From the NCBI GenBank assembly GCA_009928785.1, contig SABY01000009.1:1-62813 (forward strand): a DNA stretch of 62,813 bases, in the 5' to 3' direction. Source of the stretch: Clostridia bacterium (GTDB lineage Bacteria; Bacteroidota; Bacteroidia; Bacteroidales; 4484-276). A model generated the notes under the pieces. It was not told the origin of the DNA. It was given only the letters and a program-made list of their open reading frames with translations, and ran no database searches. Both the position numbers and the translations under genes were made by a program. Positions 8,513 through 17,439 of the stretch are shown in pieces (positions within the stretch are counted from its first letter, which is position 1; each line of letters opens with the position of its first letter).

Positions 8513-10639
8513 ATGAGCCAGGTGATAGAATCCCCGAACGACAAATTTGCCATCGACATGGAGATGTTGAAGCAAAAGTTTACCGAGGAAGCTCATGAGT
8601 TGATCAACGACCTGGAGAATTCTGTTTTGCTTCTCGAAAAAAACGCCGACGAAACCCGGCAGATAGAAGCTGTATTCAGAGCCATGCATACACTCAAAGG
8701 CAGCGGCGGCATGTTTGGCTATCACAAGATCAGCGAGTTTACCCACGATCTGGAAACGATTTATGATTTTGTGCGAAACGGCGATATTGCTGTAACCAAG
8801 CCACTTCTCGATATCACCCTCCAGGCCGTCGATCACCTGAAAGTGTTGATAAAACATGGCGATGACATCGATGAAGAAAATACCTCCAGACATCAGCAAC
8901 TTACTGCGACCATTCGGGTTTTTGTGCAGCAACAAATAGCGCCCTTCAACAAGCAAAGCGTCGCCGGGATTGGCCGCGCCTTAAATACAAATCCTGTTGT
9001 CACCTGGCGCATAGTTTTCAAGCCACAGGCTGATTTGTTTCACAACGGAAGCAATCCGCTTTATCTCATCGACGAACTTCATACTTACGGCAATGCGGTG
9101 GCTATTCCACACACCCGGTCGATTCCTGATCTTTCGGCCTTCGACGCCGAGAAATGCTATGTTTGGTGGGAAATCTTCATTGCCACCCGGCAAACAACAG
9201 AGGCACTGCATGATGTTTTTATTTTTGTTGAAGACGATTCCTATGTCGAGGTGCAAAAAATCGATGATGGCGATCTTTTCGACTACAACCCCTTTCGCGA
9301 ATATCTCGATAAGATATGGAATGAGCACACAGAAGCCGATTTGGTCGAACTACAAGAAATCGTTCAGGCACGCAATGCTGTTTCTCCACCCCGGCTATCG
9401 TCGTCTGTGGTCATTGCTGAAGATAAAATGACGGCCGCAACCAACAACAGTGCGGCTTCCAACAACGACGAAACCTTTGCAAGCATTCGCGTTGCCACAC
9501 CCAAAATAGATGCAATGATGAATCTGGTGAGCGAGCTGGTGACTTTGCAGGCGCGGTTGAGCCGCCACTCCGAGCAGTACAACGATGATGATTTGACCGC
9601 GCTTACCGAAAATCTTTCATCGCTTTCCAAACAGCTTCGTGAAACAGCCTTTAGCATCTCGCTCATTCCTTTTGGCAGCATCACCACACGTTTTCAGCGG
9701 CTTGTGCGCGACCTCTCCGATAGCCTCGGCAAAAAAATAACCCTTGTAGTAGAAGGACAAAATACGGAGCTTGATAAAACGATGGTGGAAGGTATTGCCG
9801 ATCCATTGATGCATATCATTCGCAACTGCATCGATCATGGCATCGAAAATCCTGAAGAACGCCTGCTGAGTGGCAAATCCGAGACCGGAACCATTCATCT
9901 GCGGGCACTCCATGTGGGTAATTCTATTCATATAGAAATAAACGACGATGGCGCCGGCATTGATGCTGATGCACTGATGCGTAAGGCCATCGAACGGAAA
10001 ATACTTCCTGCCGATGCTTCGCTGTCTCACCAGGAGAAACTTCAACTCATCTTTTCGCCCGGCTTATCTACGGCACAGGCTGTTACAGATGTATCGGGCC
10101 GTGGCGTGGGTATGGACGTGGTGCTGCGACGTGTTGCAGGTTTGCGTGGCGAAATACAGATAAACTCACAGCAGGGCGAGGGAACGCAAATTACACTTGT
10201 GGTGCCGCTTACCATGAGCATCATCGACGGCATGCACGTGCGCATTGGCAAGGTGGGATATATTATTCCCATTCAGGTGGTGCGGCAGATTCATTCGGTG
10301 CAAACGCAAAAGTTGCAAAATGCTTTCGACAACATGCTCGTGATTGAGGGAGAGCAGATACCCTTTTTCTGGCTGCGTCAACATTTTGGCCTGGACATTT
10401 CAAAGCCCGACAGGTGCGAAGTTGTAACCGTACAATATGGCCGCCACCAAGCCGGGTTGGTAGTGGACAAGGTGATAGGAGAGGTGCAAACAGTTTTGAA
10501 ACCCTTGGGCAGAGCTTACCGTCAGCAAAAGTTTATTTCGGGAGCTACCGTGATGGGCGACGGAACCGTGGCGCTGGTGTTGGATACAAATGAAATAATT
10601 TCACGATTTTTGCCCACAAAATCCTTAATCCGAAAATGA
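8513..10639 (+). CDS. cheA: Chemotaxis histidine kinase CheA
   Basis: A 708-residue kinase. An N-terminal Hpt domain carries the phospho-accepting H59 (AMHTLKGSGGMFG). Residues about 155-285 form a domain that is not the E. coli P2 type (see findings). P3 dimerisation helices begin near 325 (RVATPKIDAMMNLVSELV). The ATPase domain has an N box (HIIRNCIDHGIENP), G1 (DDGAGID) and G2 (GRGVGMDVV). A CheW-like regulatory domain ends the protein. It autophosphorylates in response to the receptor and passes phosphate to CheY. Its stop codon overlaps the cheW start in ATGA, a sign of coupled translation. cheB and cheR are not in the window. Confidence 0.95.
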   Translation: MSQVIESPNDKFAIDMEMLKQKFTEEAHELINDLENSVLLLEKNADETRQIEAVFRAMHTLKGSGGMFGYHKISEFTHDLETIYDFVRNGDIAVTKPLLDITLQAVDHLKVLIKHGDDIDEENTSRHQQLTATIRVFVQQQIAPFNKQSVAGIGRALNTNPVVTWRIVFKPQADLFHNGSNPLYLIDELHTYGNAVAIPHTRSIPDLSAFDAEKCYVWWEIFIATRQTTEALHDVFIFVEDDSYVEVQKIDDGDLFDYNPFREYLDKIWNEHTEADLVELQEIVQARNAVSPPRLSSSVVIAEDKMTAATNNSAASNNDETFASIRVATPKIDAMMNLVSELVTLQARLSRHSEQYNDDDLTALTENLSSLSKQLRETAFSISLIPFGSITTRFQRLVRDLSDSLGKKITLVVEGQNTELDKTMVEGIADPLMHIIRNCIDHGIENPEERLLSGKSETGTIHLRALHVGNSIHIEINDDGAGIDADALMRKAIERKILPADASLSHQEKLQLIFSPGLSTAQAVTDVSGRGVGMDVVLRRVAGLRGEIQINSQQGEGTQITLVVPLTMSIIDGMHVRIGKVGYIIPIQVVRQIHSVQTQKLQNAFDNMLVIEGEQIPFFWLRQHFGLDISKPDRCEVVTVQYGRHQAGLVVDKVIGEVQTVLKPLGRAYRQQKFISGATVMGDGTVALVLDTNEIISRFLPTKSLIRK

Positions 10640-11163
10640 GCACATCCTACAACAGTATTCAATCGTATCTTACTTTCAGGCTGGCACAAGAAACTTTTGC
10701 CATTCACGTAAGTAGAATAATAAAAATACTGGAGATGCAAAAGATTACCGAAGTGCCACGCGCACCTGCTTTTATGAAAGGGGTTATTAATCTGCGTGGA
10801 GATGTGCTGCCGGTAATCGATGCCCGCGAAAAGTTCGGGATGAAGGCCACTGATTACGATTCGCGCACATGTATTTTGGTGTTGGCAACCAAAGCTGAAG
10901 GCGACACGCTGCAAGTTGGCGTAATTGTAGATGCCGTGCTGGATGTGGTAAAATACCCCGACGACGCCATCAAAAATTCGCCGGCACTCGGCAGCCGCTA
11001 TCCGTCGGAAGTAGTGGACGGTGTGATGACAGCAGACAATGATTTTATTATGATATTAAATGTCGATCATGTTTTTTCGACGGATGACATTATTAGCCTG
11101 AACGAAAACATGCCGACACTAAATGAAGATACACGCTCATCTGAAAATCAAAAACAAAATTAA
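10636..11163 (+). CDS. cheW: Chemotaxis adaptor CheW
   Basis: A 175-residue protein made of one CheW domain (two SH3-like barrels), with the conserved RAPAFMKGVINLRGDVLPVID stretch around residues 47-67. It links the receptor tip to the CheA P5 domain in the cytoplasmic array. A charged tail of about 25 residues follows the domain and is not conserved in the family. The start codon overlaps the cheA stop by four bases, and the stop is 12 nt before the MCP start, so cheA, cheW and the receptor are one transcription unit. Confidence 0.93.
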   Translation: MSTSYNSIQSYLTFRLAQETFAIHVSRIIKILEMQKITEVPRAPAFMKGVINLRGDVLPVIDAREKFGMKATDYDSRTCILVLATKAEGDTLQVGVIVDAVLDVVKYPDDAIKNSPALGSRYPSEVVDGVMTADNDFIMILNVDHVFSTDDIISLNENMPTLNEDTRSSENQKQN

Positions 11164-11165
11164 CC

Positions 11166-11170
11166 GGAGG
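11166..11170 (+). promoter_or_regulatory. Shine-Dalgarno site (GGAGG) for the MCP gene
   Basis: GGAGG sits 5 nt before the ATG at 11176. Most genes here lack such a site, as is usual in Bacteroidota, so this one is notable and fixes the start. Confidence 0.6.
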
Positions 11171-11175
11171 CAACT

Positions 11176-13206
11176 ATGGCTTGGAAAGACCTTAAATTGG
11201 CTGCAAAACTGGGTGTTGGATTTGGCATCATCATCCTGATATTAATAACGGTGGGAAGCATTTCTCTGCTCGAGTTTCGCAAAATAGAAAACGATTCGGC
11301 ACGTATTGCTGAGCGTAGCCTTCCGCAAGTGATTATCGCCAACAGCCTGGAACGACAGGCCATGAAAATCACCAAAAACCTCAACACCTTTGCGCTGACC
11401 AACGATCCGCAATTTCTCGAAAAAACGGCTGTCATCATTAGTCAGGTGGAGGATGTGTTGCACAATGCCGATCAGCAATATAGTGGTTATGGATTGTCGG
11501 GCAGTTTTGTAGAGCAGCTCGACAAAGTGCGCAGCTCATTGCCTGAGCTTGCAATACTGATGAAAGACATGAAAACACAGAATGAAAAACTCCTTTCCGA
11601 TAGAACATTGATGGATGAAGCATCCGCGATTTTTCTCGACAACTGTTACAGCTTTCAGGGTAATCAACAGGCTATACTGGCCCGGCAAATCGACAACCGC
11701 AGCCCGCAGAAAAGGCAACTGGAAAACATAACGCTTATCAGCAATGTGATAGACCGGGGCAACCAAATGCGTATCGAAAATTTTAAGGCGCAGGCCAAGC
11801 GCACGCTTTCGCAAATGTCGGGGTTTAACAAGCGTTTCGATGAAATCGACCAACTGCTCATCAGTCTCGAATCGCGCACCACCGATAGCCAAAGTGTGCT
11901 TTTGCTTGGCAATATCCGCAACTCGGCGCAAAGCTACCACGACGTCACCAGCGACTTTGTTGAAAACTACAATAAGCTACAGGAATCCAATGTGCAGGTT
12001 ACCAATATCGGCACCGGGCTGGAAACCGCTTTTAGCGACCTGGCCGGCAACAGCCTTCGCGAGTCGTTGGAGTTCACAAGTAGCACCATTATCAAATCGC
12101 AATCATCATTGCGGATACTTTTTATTGGACTTCTCATCGCCATTGTTATTAGCATCTTGCTTGGATGGCAAATATCGCGCAGTATCACCCGATCCTTGAA
12201 AAAAGGCGTGGCCTTTGCCCGCGAAATTGCCGATGGCAACCTACAGGCCAGCATCGACATCGACCAGAAGGATGAGCTGGGCGAGTTGGCAGAAACGCTC
12301 CGCCAGATGAAAGATAAACTGAGCGAGGTAATTGTTTCGGTGCAGGCTGCCGCCGGATATATTGCCGAAGCCAGCAACCAGATGAGCCTCACATCGCAAA
12401 ATGTGTCGCATGGCAGCACACGCCAGGCTTCTTCTGCCGAAGAAATTTCGGCCTCGATGCAACAGATGTCGGCCAGCATCTCTCACAATACTTCCAATGC
12501 CCAACGCACCGAGCAGATTGCTGATTTAGCTACAGCTAAAATGAAACAGGGTACGGATATGGTGCAGCAACTGGCAGAATCCATTCGTGAGATTGCCGAG
12601 CGCATCACCATTATTGGCGACATCGCCTATCAAACCAATATCCTCTCGCTTAACGCAGCCGTAGAGGCCGCGCGCGCCGGAGAGCAGGGACGCGGATTTG
12701 CAGTGGTGGCCGACGAGGTGAAAAAACTTGCCGAGCGCAGCCAGAAGGCAGCCACTGAAATCAACCGTGTGTCGGGAGCTGGTGTAAAACTCGCCGAACA
12801 TTCGCAACAACTCTTTGGCGACATTATGCCCAAAATCGACGAAACATTGCGTTTGGTTCAACAGATCAATGCTTCAAGTCTGGAGCAGGATTCGGGGGCT
12901 TCGTTGGTAAACGATTCCATTCAGCAATTTAATCAGGTGATACAGCAAAATGCCGCTGCCGCCGAAGAGATGGCCACCAACAGCGAAGAACTCGCCAGCC
13001 AGGCACAGCAGATGAAAGATATCATGAGCTTCTTCAAAACCGGCAAAGAATATCGCCAGCAGCAATTGCACAACCAGCAGTATCAGCATTATGGCAGCCG
13101 GTACCCGCATCAAAACCATCCGCTCACCATCGAAAGCAACCAGAAAAGAGGTATCAACCTCCGCCTCGACGACGATGATCTCGACAAGGATTTTGAGCGC
13201 TATTAA
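11176..13206 (+). CDS. Methyl-accepting chemotaxis protein
   Basis: A 676-residue receptor. Membrane helix 1 spans about 11-32, a helical sensor region about 35-305, membrane helix 2 about 310-332 ([19 protein letters not shown]), a HAMP domain follows to about 385, and the signalling coiled coil runs to about 620. The tip reads [20 protein letters not shown] and [16 protein letters not shown] near 483-525. The sensor looks like an all-helical four-helix-bundle type; no ligand can be named. A flexible Gln/His/Asn-rich linker of about 40 residues leads to the terminal pentapeptide DFERY, which fits the tether for CheR/CheB. It is the last gene of the che row. Confidence 0.93.
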   Translation: MAWKDLKLAAKLGVGFGIIILILITVGSISLLEFRKIENDSARIAERSLPQVIIANSLERQAMKITKNLNTFALTNDPQFLEKTAVIISQVEDVLHNADQQYSGYGLSGSFVEQLDKVRSSLPELAILMKDMKTQNEKLLSDRTLMDEASAIFLDNCYSFQGNQQAILARQIDNRSPQKRQLENITLISNVIDRGNQMRIENFKAQAKRTLSQMSGFNKRFDEIDQLLISLESRTTDSQSVLLLGNIRNSAQSYHDVTSDFVENYNKLQESNVQVTNIGTGLETAFSDLAGNSLRESLEFTSSTIIKSQSSLRILFIGLLIAIVISILLGWQISRSITRSLKKGVAFAREIADGNLQASIDIDQKDELGELAETLRQMKDKLSEVIVSVQAAAGYIAEASNQMSLTSQNVSHGSTRQASSAEEISASMQQMSASISHNTSNAQRTEQIADLATAKMKQGTDMVQQLAESIREIAERITIIGDIAYQTNILSLNAAVEAARAGEQGRGFAVVADEVKKLAERSQKAATEINRVSGAGVKLAEHSQQLFGDIMPKIDETLRLVQQINASSLEQDSGASLVNDSIQQFNQVIQQNAAAAEEMATNSEELASQAQQMKDIMSFFKTGKEYRQQQLHNQQYQHYGSRYPHQNHPLTIESNQKRGINLRLDDDDLDKDFERY

Positions 13207-13277
13207 TACATCCGGAAAAAATTATTTTCACCGATTATTTTCATCCATTAATTCACACCATTAAAAACTTTGACCAC

Positions 13278-15452
13278 ATGCTCCGATTCAAAGCTTTAGA
13301 AATAGCCTCTGCACGTCAGCCGGTACCGGCACATACTCCTCCGGGTAAAATTTCGGAATACTTTGGTTCCCTCACTTTCAGCGACAGCGCTATGCGCGAA
13401 TATCTTACTTCGGAGGCTTATCGCCAGGTGATGGCGGCCATTAACGAAGGAAAAAAAATCGACCGGCGTATTGCCGATCAGATAGCGGCTTCGATGAAGG
13501 CATGGGCCATCAGCAAAAATGCCACGCATTACACGCATTGGTTTCATCCGCTTACGGGCGCTACAGCCGAAAAGCACGATGCTTTTATCAATCCTGTAGC
13601 CGGTGGAAAAGCCATCGAAAACTTCCACGGCAACGAATTGATGCAACAAGAGCCTGATGCGTCGAGTTTCCCAAGCGGCGGCATCCGCAATACTTTTGAG
13701 GCACGGGGTTATACTGCGTGGGATCCGGCTTCTCCGGCTTTTATCCTCGACAGCACCTTGTGCATCCCCACCATTTTTGTTTCATATACCGGCGAAGCGC
13801 TCGATTTTAAAACACCCATGCTCAAGGCATTGCACGCGGTGGATAAGGCTGCTGCCGAAGTATGCCGTTATTTTGATAAAAATGTAAACAAAGTCACCGC
13901 TACACTGGGTATTGAGCAGGAATATTTCCTGGTGGATAAAGCGCTGTATCACGCCCGCCCCGACCTGATGCTTACGCGCCGCACAGTGTTTGGTCACGCG
14001 TCGGCCAAGGACCAGCAGCTTAGCGATCATTATTTTGGAACCATTCCCGCCAGGGTTATGGAATATATGAAGGAGTTTGAGGCGGAGTGTCACAAGCTTG
14101 GCATCCCCATCAAAACGCGCCACAACGAAGTTGCGCCAAGCCAGTTTGAGTGCGCTCCGGTGCACGAAGATGCCAACCTGGCCGTGGATCACAACCAGCT
14201 TTTGATGCACGTGATGAAACGCGTGGGCGACCGCCACAACTTCGCCGTTTTGCTGCACGAAAAACCCTATGCCGGCGTCAATGGATCAGGAAAACACAAC
14301 AACTGGTCGCTGATTACCAATACCGGCGTCAATCTGCTCTCGCCGGGCAACGATAGCAAGACGAATCTGCGCTTTCTTACTTTTCTTATTAATATTCTCA
14401 AAGCTGTTCATGACAATGCTGATCTGATAAGGGCTTCCATTGCTTCCGCCGACAACGACCATCGCCTGGGTGCCCACGAGGCGCCACCCGCCATCATGTC
14501 GGTGTTTATCGGCACCGAACTTACCAAAGCCTTGTCGGAACTTGAAAAGCAAGAAAAGAACGTGATTCACAACGGGCGCGAGATGAACCTGAACATCCCC
14601 AAGATTCCGGAAATATTACTCGACAACACCGACCGCAATCGCACCTCACCATTTGCCTTCACTGGCAACAAGTTTGAGTTTCGGGCCGTAGGTTCCTCTT
14701 TGATTTGTGCCAAAGCCATGACCCCGCTTAATCTGATATTGGCCAATCAGTTGAAGGATTTCAAGCAGGAGGTGGATGCGCTGATGGCGCAAAAGATTCG
14801 TAGAGAGGATGCGCTCTTGCAGGTATTGCGCCGCTATGCAATCGAGTCGGCCAACATCTTGTTTGAAGGAAACTCGTATGGCGAGCAATGGATTGAAGAA
14901 GCCGGCAAACGTGGATTGTCCAACATCACCAGCACACCCCAGGCGCTCATCAAGTCGTTTACGCCACAGATGATTGCTATGTATGAAAAGCATGGCATTC
15001 TTTCCCGCCGCGAGCTTGAGGCCCGTCAGGAAATAAAGATGCGAAAATATACCATGCAGATTCAGATAGAGTCGCGTGTGATGGGCGATCTGGCCACCAA
15101 CCACATCATCCCGGTGGCTATTCAGTATCAAAATGTACTCATCGAAAATGTGAAAGGCTTGCAGGATGTGCTCGACAACAAAACATTCGTCAAACTATCC
15201 AAGAACCAGCTTCAGTCGATCCGTGAAATCTCCGAGCATATTGGAGAGATAAAAGAAAAAGTATTGTTGATGACCGAAGCCCGCAAGCAGGCCAATACAA
15301 TAGATGATGCCGCCGGGCAGGCGCTGGCCTACAATCGCGATGTGTTGCCATTTTTTGCCACCATCCGCTACCATGTGGATAAGCTCGAATTGCTTGTGGA
15401 TGATAAACTCTGGCCGCTACCTAAATACCGCGAGCTACTTTTTATAAAATAG
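13278..15452 (+). CDS. glnN: Glutamine synthetase type III (GSIII)
   Basis: A 724-residue enzyme of the GSIII class, common in Bacteroidota and about 1.5 times longer than GSI. The N-terminal part has the class-specific block MREYLTSEAYRQVMAAINEGKKID, the catalytic region has GIEQEYFLVD (211-220), PIKTRHNEVAPSQFE (277-291) and the ATP loop NGSGKHNNWS (335-344), and a long helical C-terminus follows. It makes glutamine from glutamate, ammonia and ATP. It starts 71 nt after the MCP gene on the same strand but is functionally separate; no clear promoter motif was found in that gap. Confidence 0.95.
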   Translation: MLRFKALEIASARQPVPAHTPPGKISEYFGSLTFSDSAMREYLTSEAYRQVMAAINEGKKIDRRIADQIAASMKAWAISKNATHYTHWFHPLTGATAEKHDAFINPVAGGKAIENFHGNELMQQEPDASSFPSGGIRNTFEARGYTAWDPASPAFILDSTLCIPTIFVSYTGEALDFKTPMLKALHAVDKAAAEVCRYFDKNVNKVTATLGIEQEYFLVDKALYHARPDLMLTRRTVFGHASAKDQQLSDHYFGTIPARVMEYMKEFEAECHKLGIPIKTRHNEVAPSQFECAPVHEDANLAVDHNQLLMHVMKRVGDRHNFAVLLHEKPYAGVNGSGKHNNWSLITNTGVNLLSPGNDSKTNLRFLTFLINILKAVHDNADLIRASIASADNDHRLGAHEAPPAIMSVFIGTELTKALSELEKQEKNVIHNGREMNLNIPKIPEILLDNTDRNRTSPFAFTGNKFEFRAVGSSLICAKAMTPLNLILANQLKDFKQEVDALMAQKIRREDALLQVLRRYAIESANILFEGNSYGEQWIEEAGKRGLSNITSTPQALIKSFTPQMIAMYEKHGILSRRELEARQEIKMRKYTMQIQIESRVMGDLATNHIIPVAIQYQNVLIENVKGLQDVLDNKTFVKLSKNQLQSIREISEHIGEIKEKVLLMTEARKQANTIDDAAGQALAYNRDVLPFFATIRYHVDKLELLVDDKLWPLPKYRELLFIK

Positions 15453-15609
15453 TTGGAGTGCATTTTTGGCAATCATTTCGACCATGGTTACGCAATTTGA
15501 AACATGATACAGAAAGAATCCACTGGATGCCATTGGCTGCAAGTGGTCATATAAAGCAATATTGTTTTCTGTTTCACTCTCTGTCTGCTTTTTGTCAGGA
15601 GGGATTATT

Positions 15610-15617
15610 TACTTTTG
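15610..15617 (+). promoter_or_regulatory. Putative -7 box for the DUF4831 gene
   Basis: TACTTTTG matches TAnnTTTG and lies 26 nt before the chosen ATG (15644). TTTG at 15591-15594 is only 15 nt upstream, shorter than the usual 19, so this is tentative. Confidence 0.35.
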
Positions 15618-15643
15618 CGCTTTATCAGTTTAGAAATTCATTT

Positions 15644-16789
15644 ATGAAAAAACAAATCATTCTTGTAGTAATAATCCTGGGCTTGCTTCAGGCTGCCAGC
15701 GGCCAGTTCAATGTTTTTCATGTAGGCGAATATAGCGGCACTCCGGCTCGCAACGGCGCCATGTACGTCTTGCCGCGCACCGTCCTCAAAGTAGATGTGG
15801 TGGTGCGGGTGGCCAATAAATACAAAGGTCCTTACAGCGAGTACGCCCGATTTCTGAGTATCGGTGATCCGATAAATTACGACGTAGAAAATTATTATTT
15901 GCAGGATGTGGTTGTTAATACCATTGCTGAACCCGACCCTGCTCAGGTTTATTTTGTGGAAGCTGCCAGCCGCGATGCCAAAGATTACAAACCGCTGCAA
16001 CTCGAAACAGATGCACAGGGTTTTCTTCTGGCAGCAGGCACTTCCACTACAATAGCTCCGCCAGCTACAGACCAAAATCGACAAATAATTCGTCTTGAAA
16101 CAGAAGATGGGGTGGCGTTGCAACAGATTTTCCGACCGCTCCGAAAAGTAAACACTACCGTGGACACCATTGTGCGACGCGTTACGGTTGATACCGCCGA
16201 AGCGCAGCGCAATTTTTATCGCATCAGAGCCACCGACAAGTCAACGGAAGAGATGGCGCTGGAAGCGCTTCAAAAAATTGAAGATATCCGCACGTCGCGG
16301 CTTAACTTGCTGGTGGGCTTTCAGGAAACGGCTTATCAATCCGAAGCATTGAAATATATGGATGCCGGATTGCAAAAACTCGAAAACGATTACCTTGATC
16401 TTTTCCGTGGTAAAACGATTGAACGCTTGCAGCATTACACCTTTTATTATACACCATCGAGCGGAGGCAATACGGTATTGTTTAAATTTTCGGAGCAGAC
16501 GGGTATCGGAAGTGTGCGTGGTGCCACCGGAACGGCTGTGGAGCTTCAGCTCACCGCCGGCGAGGCAGGCCAAAAAGCCGCGCAATTTGCCGAAGCTCCT
16601 GCCGCCAACCGGCTCGCCTATCGCCTGCCCGGCACTGCCTGGGTTAAAGTAGTTTATAATCAGGAAGAGCTTTTTTATCAGCCAATGACCATAACGCAAT
16701 TTGGCGCCATCCGCTACCTGCCAGCGCAGCCTTTCGATGCTACTTTTGACCCCGAAACGGGAGCCTTGCGGAAACTAAGACTGGAGTAA
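15644..16789 (+). CDS. DUF4831 family exported protein
   Basis: A 381-residue protein of unknown function typical of Bacteroidota. Residues 1-20 (MKKQIILVVIILGLLQAASG) are a signal peptide. The mature part begins with YSGTPARNGAMYVLPRTVLKVDV, the DUF4831 hallmark, and is mostly beta-strand. It has no catalytic motif I recognise. The reading frame stays open 186 nt further upstream, but that stretch lacks family similarity, and the ATG at 15644 precedes the signal peptide directly, so it is the start. It probably acts in the periplasm or outer membrane. A short stem followed by a T run lies 70 nt after the stop. Confidence 0.82.
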   Translation: MKKQIILVVIILGLLQAASGQFNVFHVGEYSGTPARNGAMYVLPRTVLKVDVVVRVANKYKGPYSEYARFLSIGDPINYDVENYYLQDVVVNTIAEPDPAQVYFVEAASRDAKDYKPLQLETDAQGFLLAAGTSTTIAPPATDQNRQIIRLETEDGVALQQIFRPLRKVNTTVDTIVRRVTVDTAEAQRNFYRIRATDKSTEEMALEALQKIEDIRTSRLNLLVGFQETAYQSEALKYMDAGLQKLENDYLDLFRGKTIERLQHYTFYYTPSSGGNTVLFKFSEQTGIGSVRGATGTAVELQLTAGEAGQKAAQFAEAPAANRLAYRLPGTAWVKVVYNQEELFYQPMTITQFGAIRYLPAQPFDATFDPETGALRKLRLE

Positions 16790-16858
16790 GTTGGCTTGCG
16801 AAGTCAGAATAGAAAACCCCGAAGGGTTGATATTATAAAAATCGATTCGATGGTGATA

Positions 16859-16891
16859 TTCCTGGGATTAGCTGTTAGCCAGGAAATTTTT
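16859..16891 (+). terminator. Weak terminator-like hairpin after the DUF4831 gene
   Basis: TTCCTGG (16859-16865) pairs with CCAGGAA (16879-16885) across a 13-nt loop and is followed by ATTTTT. It overlaps the last bases of the convergent TonB-C gene. Confidence 0.45.
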
Positions 16892-17315
16892 AAAAACTGA
16901 TTGTGTATCCATATCCTGTGTTTGCGGTCGGCTTCGGCTGTGGCGGCTCCTCTTTTACTTTTTTGGTGTAGCTATAACTTATCCCTGTCTGCACCGGAAG
17001 TTTAAAAGCGATCTGCGTGCGGATGGTAGCCGTTACACGCAGTCCGCGGTTTTTGGCTTTGCCATATTTTAGCAGATTCACCAGCCGCAACGCTTCTTCA
17101 TCGCACCCATAGCCGATGCCGTGCGTTACCTCCGAAAAAACCACATGCCCGTTCCCATCAACCCTGAACCGAACGAATACCCTGCCTTCAATTTTATTTT
17201 CGAGCGCTGCCGCCGGGTACTGCAAATGCTTATGAATGAACTCCCGGAAGGCTTTTTTGCCACCGGGATATTCGGGCATATCAATAAATCTTTTCTCTTT
17301 GCGGCCTTCTTTCAT
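16890..17315 (-). CDS. Free-standing TonB C-terminal domain protein
   Basis: A 141-residue protein with a TonB C-terminal fold: PEYPGGKKAFREFIHKHLQYP, then GRVFVRFRVDGNGHVVFSEV and GCDEEALRLVNLLKYGKAKNRG. Normal TonB proteins have an N-terminal membrane helix and a proline-rich rod to reach outer-membrane receptors. This one has neither, nor a signal peptide, so it is predicted to be cytoplasmic. The tail is Pro/Lys-rich and ends in YGYTISF. The start is set at MKEGRKEK; an alternative upstream codon would overlap a TAnnTTTG-like box on the minus strand (17321-17328). Function is unknown. It diverges from the acyl-CoA dehydrogenase gene. Confidence 0.75.
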   Translation of the reverse strand: MKEGRKEKRFIDMPEYPGGKKAFREFIHKHLQYPAAALENKIEGRVFVRFRVDGNGHVVFSEVTHGIGYGCDEEALRLVNLLKYGKAKNRGLRVTATIRTQIAFKLPVQTGISYSYTKKVKEEPPQPKPTANTGYGYTISF

Positions 17316-17360
17316 AATTGCAAAAATAGGCAAATACTTTCCGGTACCATCAAAGCTTTT

Positions 17361-17391
17361 TTTGGCTCCGAACAGTTTTTGATTATTTTTG
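17361..17391 (+). promoter_or_regulatory. Bacteroidota-type promoter for the acyl-CoA dehydrogenase gene
   Basis: TTTG at 17361-17364 and TATTTTTG at 17384-17391 are separated by exactly 19 nt, matching the -33/-7 consensus of the primary Bacteroidota sigma factor. The ATG is 48 nt downstream. Confidence 0.7.
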
Positions 17392-17439
17392 TTCCCTCAC
17401 GCACAATCAACTATTCACTTACCTAATAAAATTTTGACT

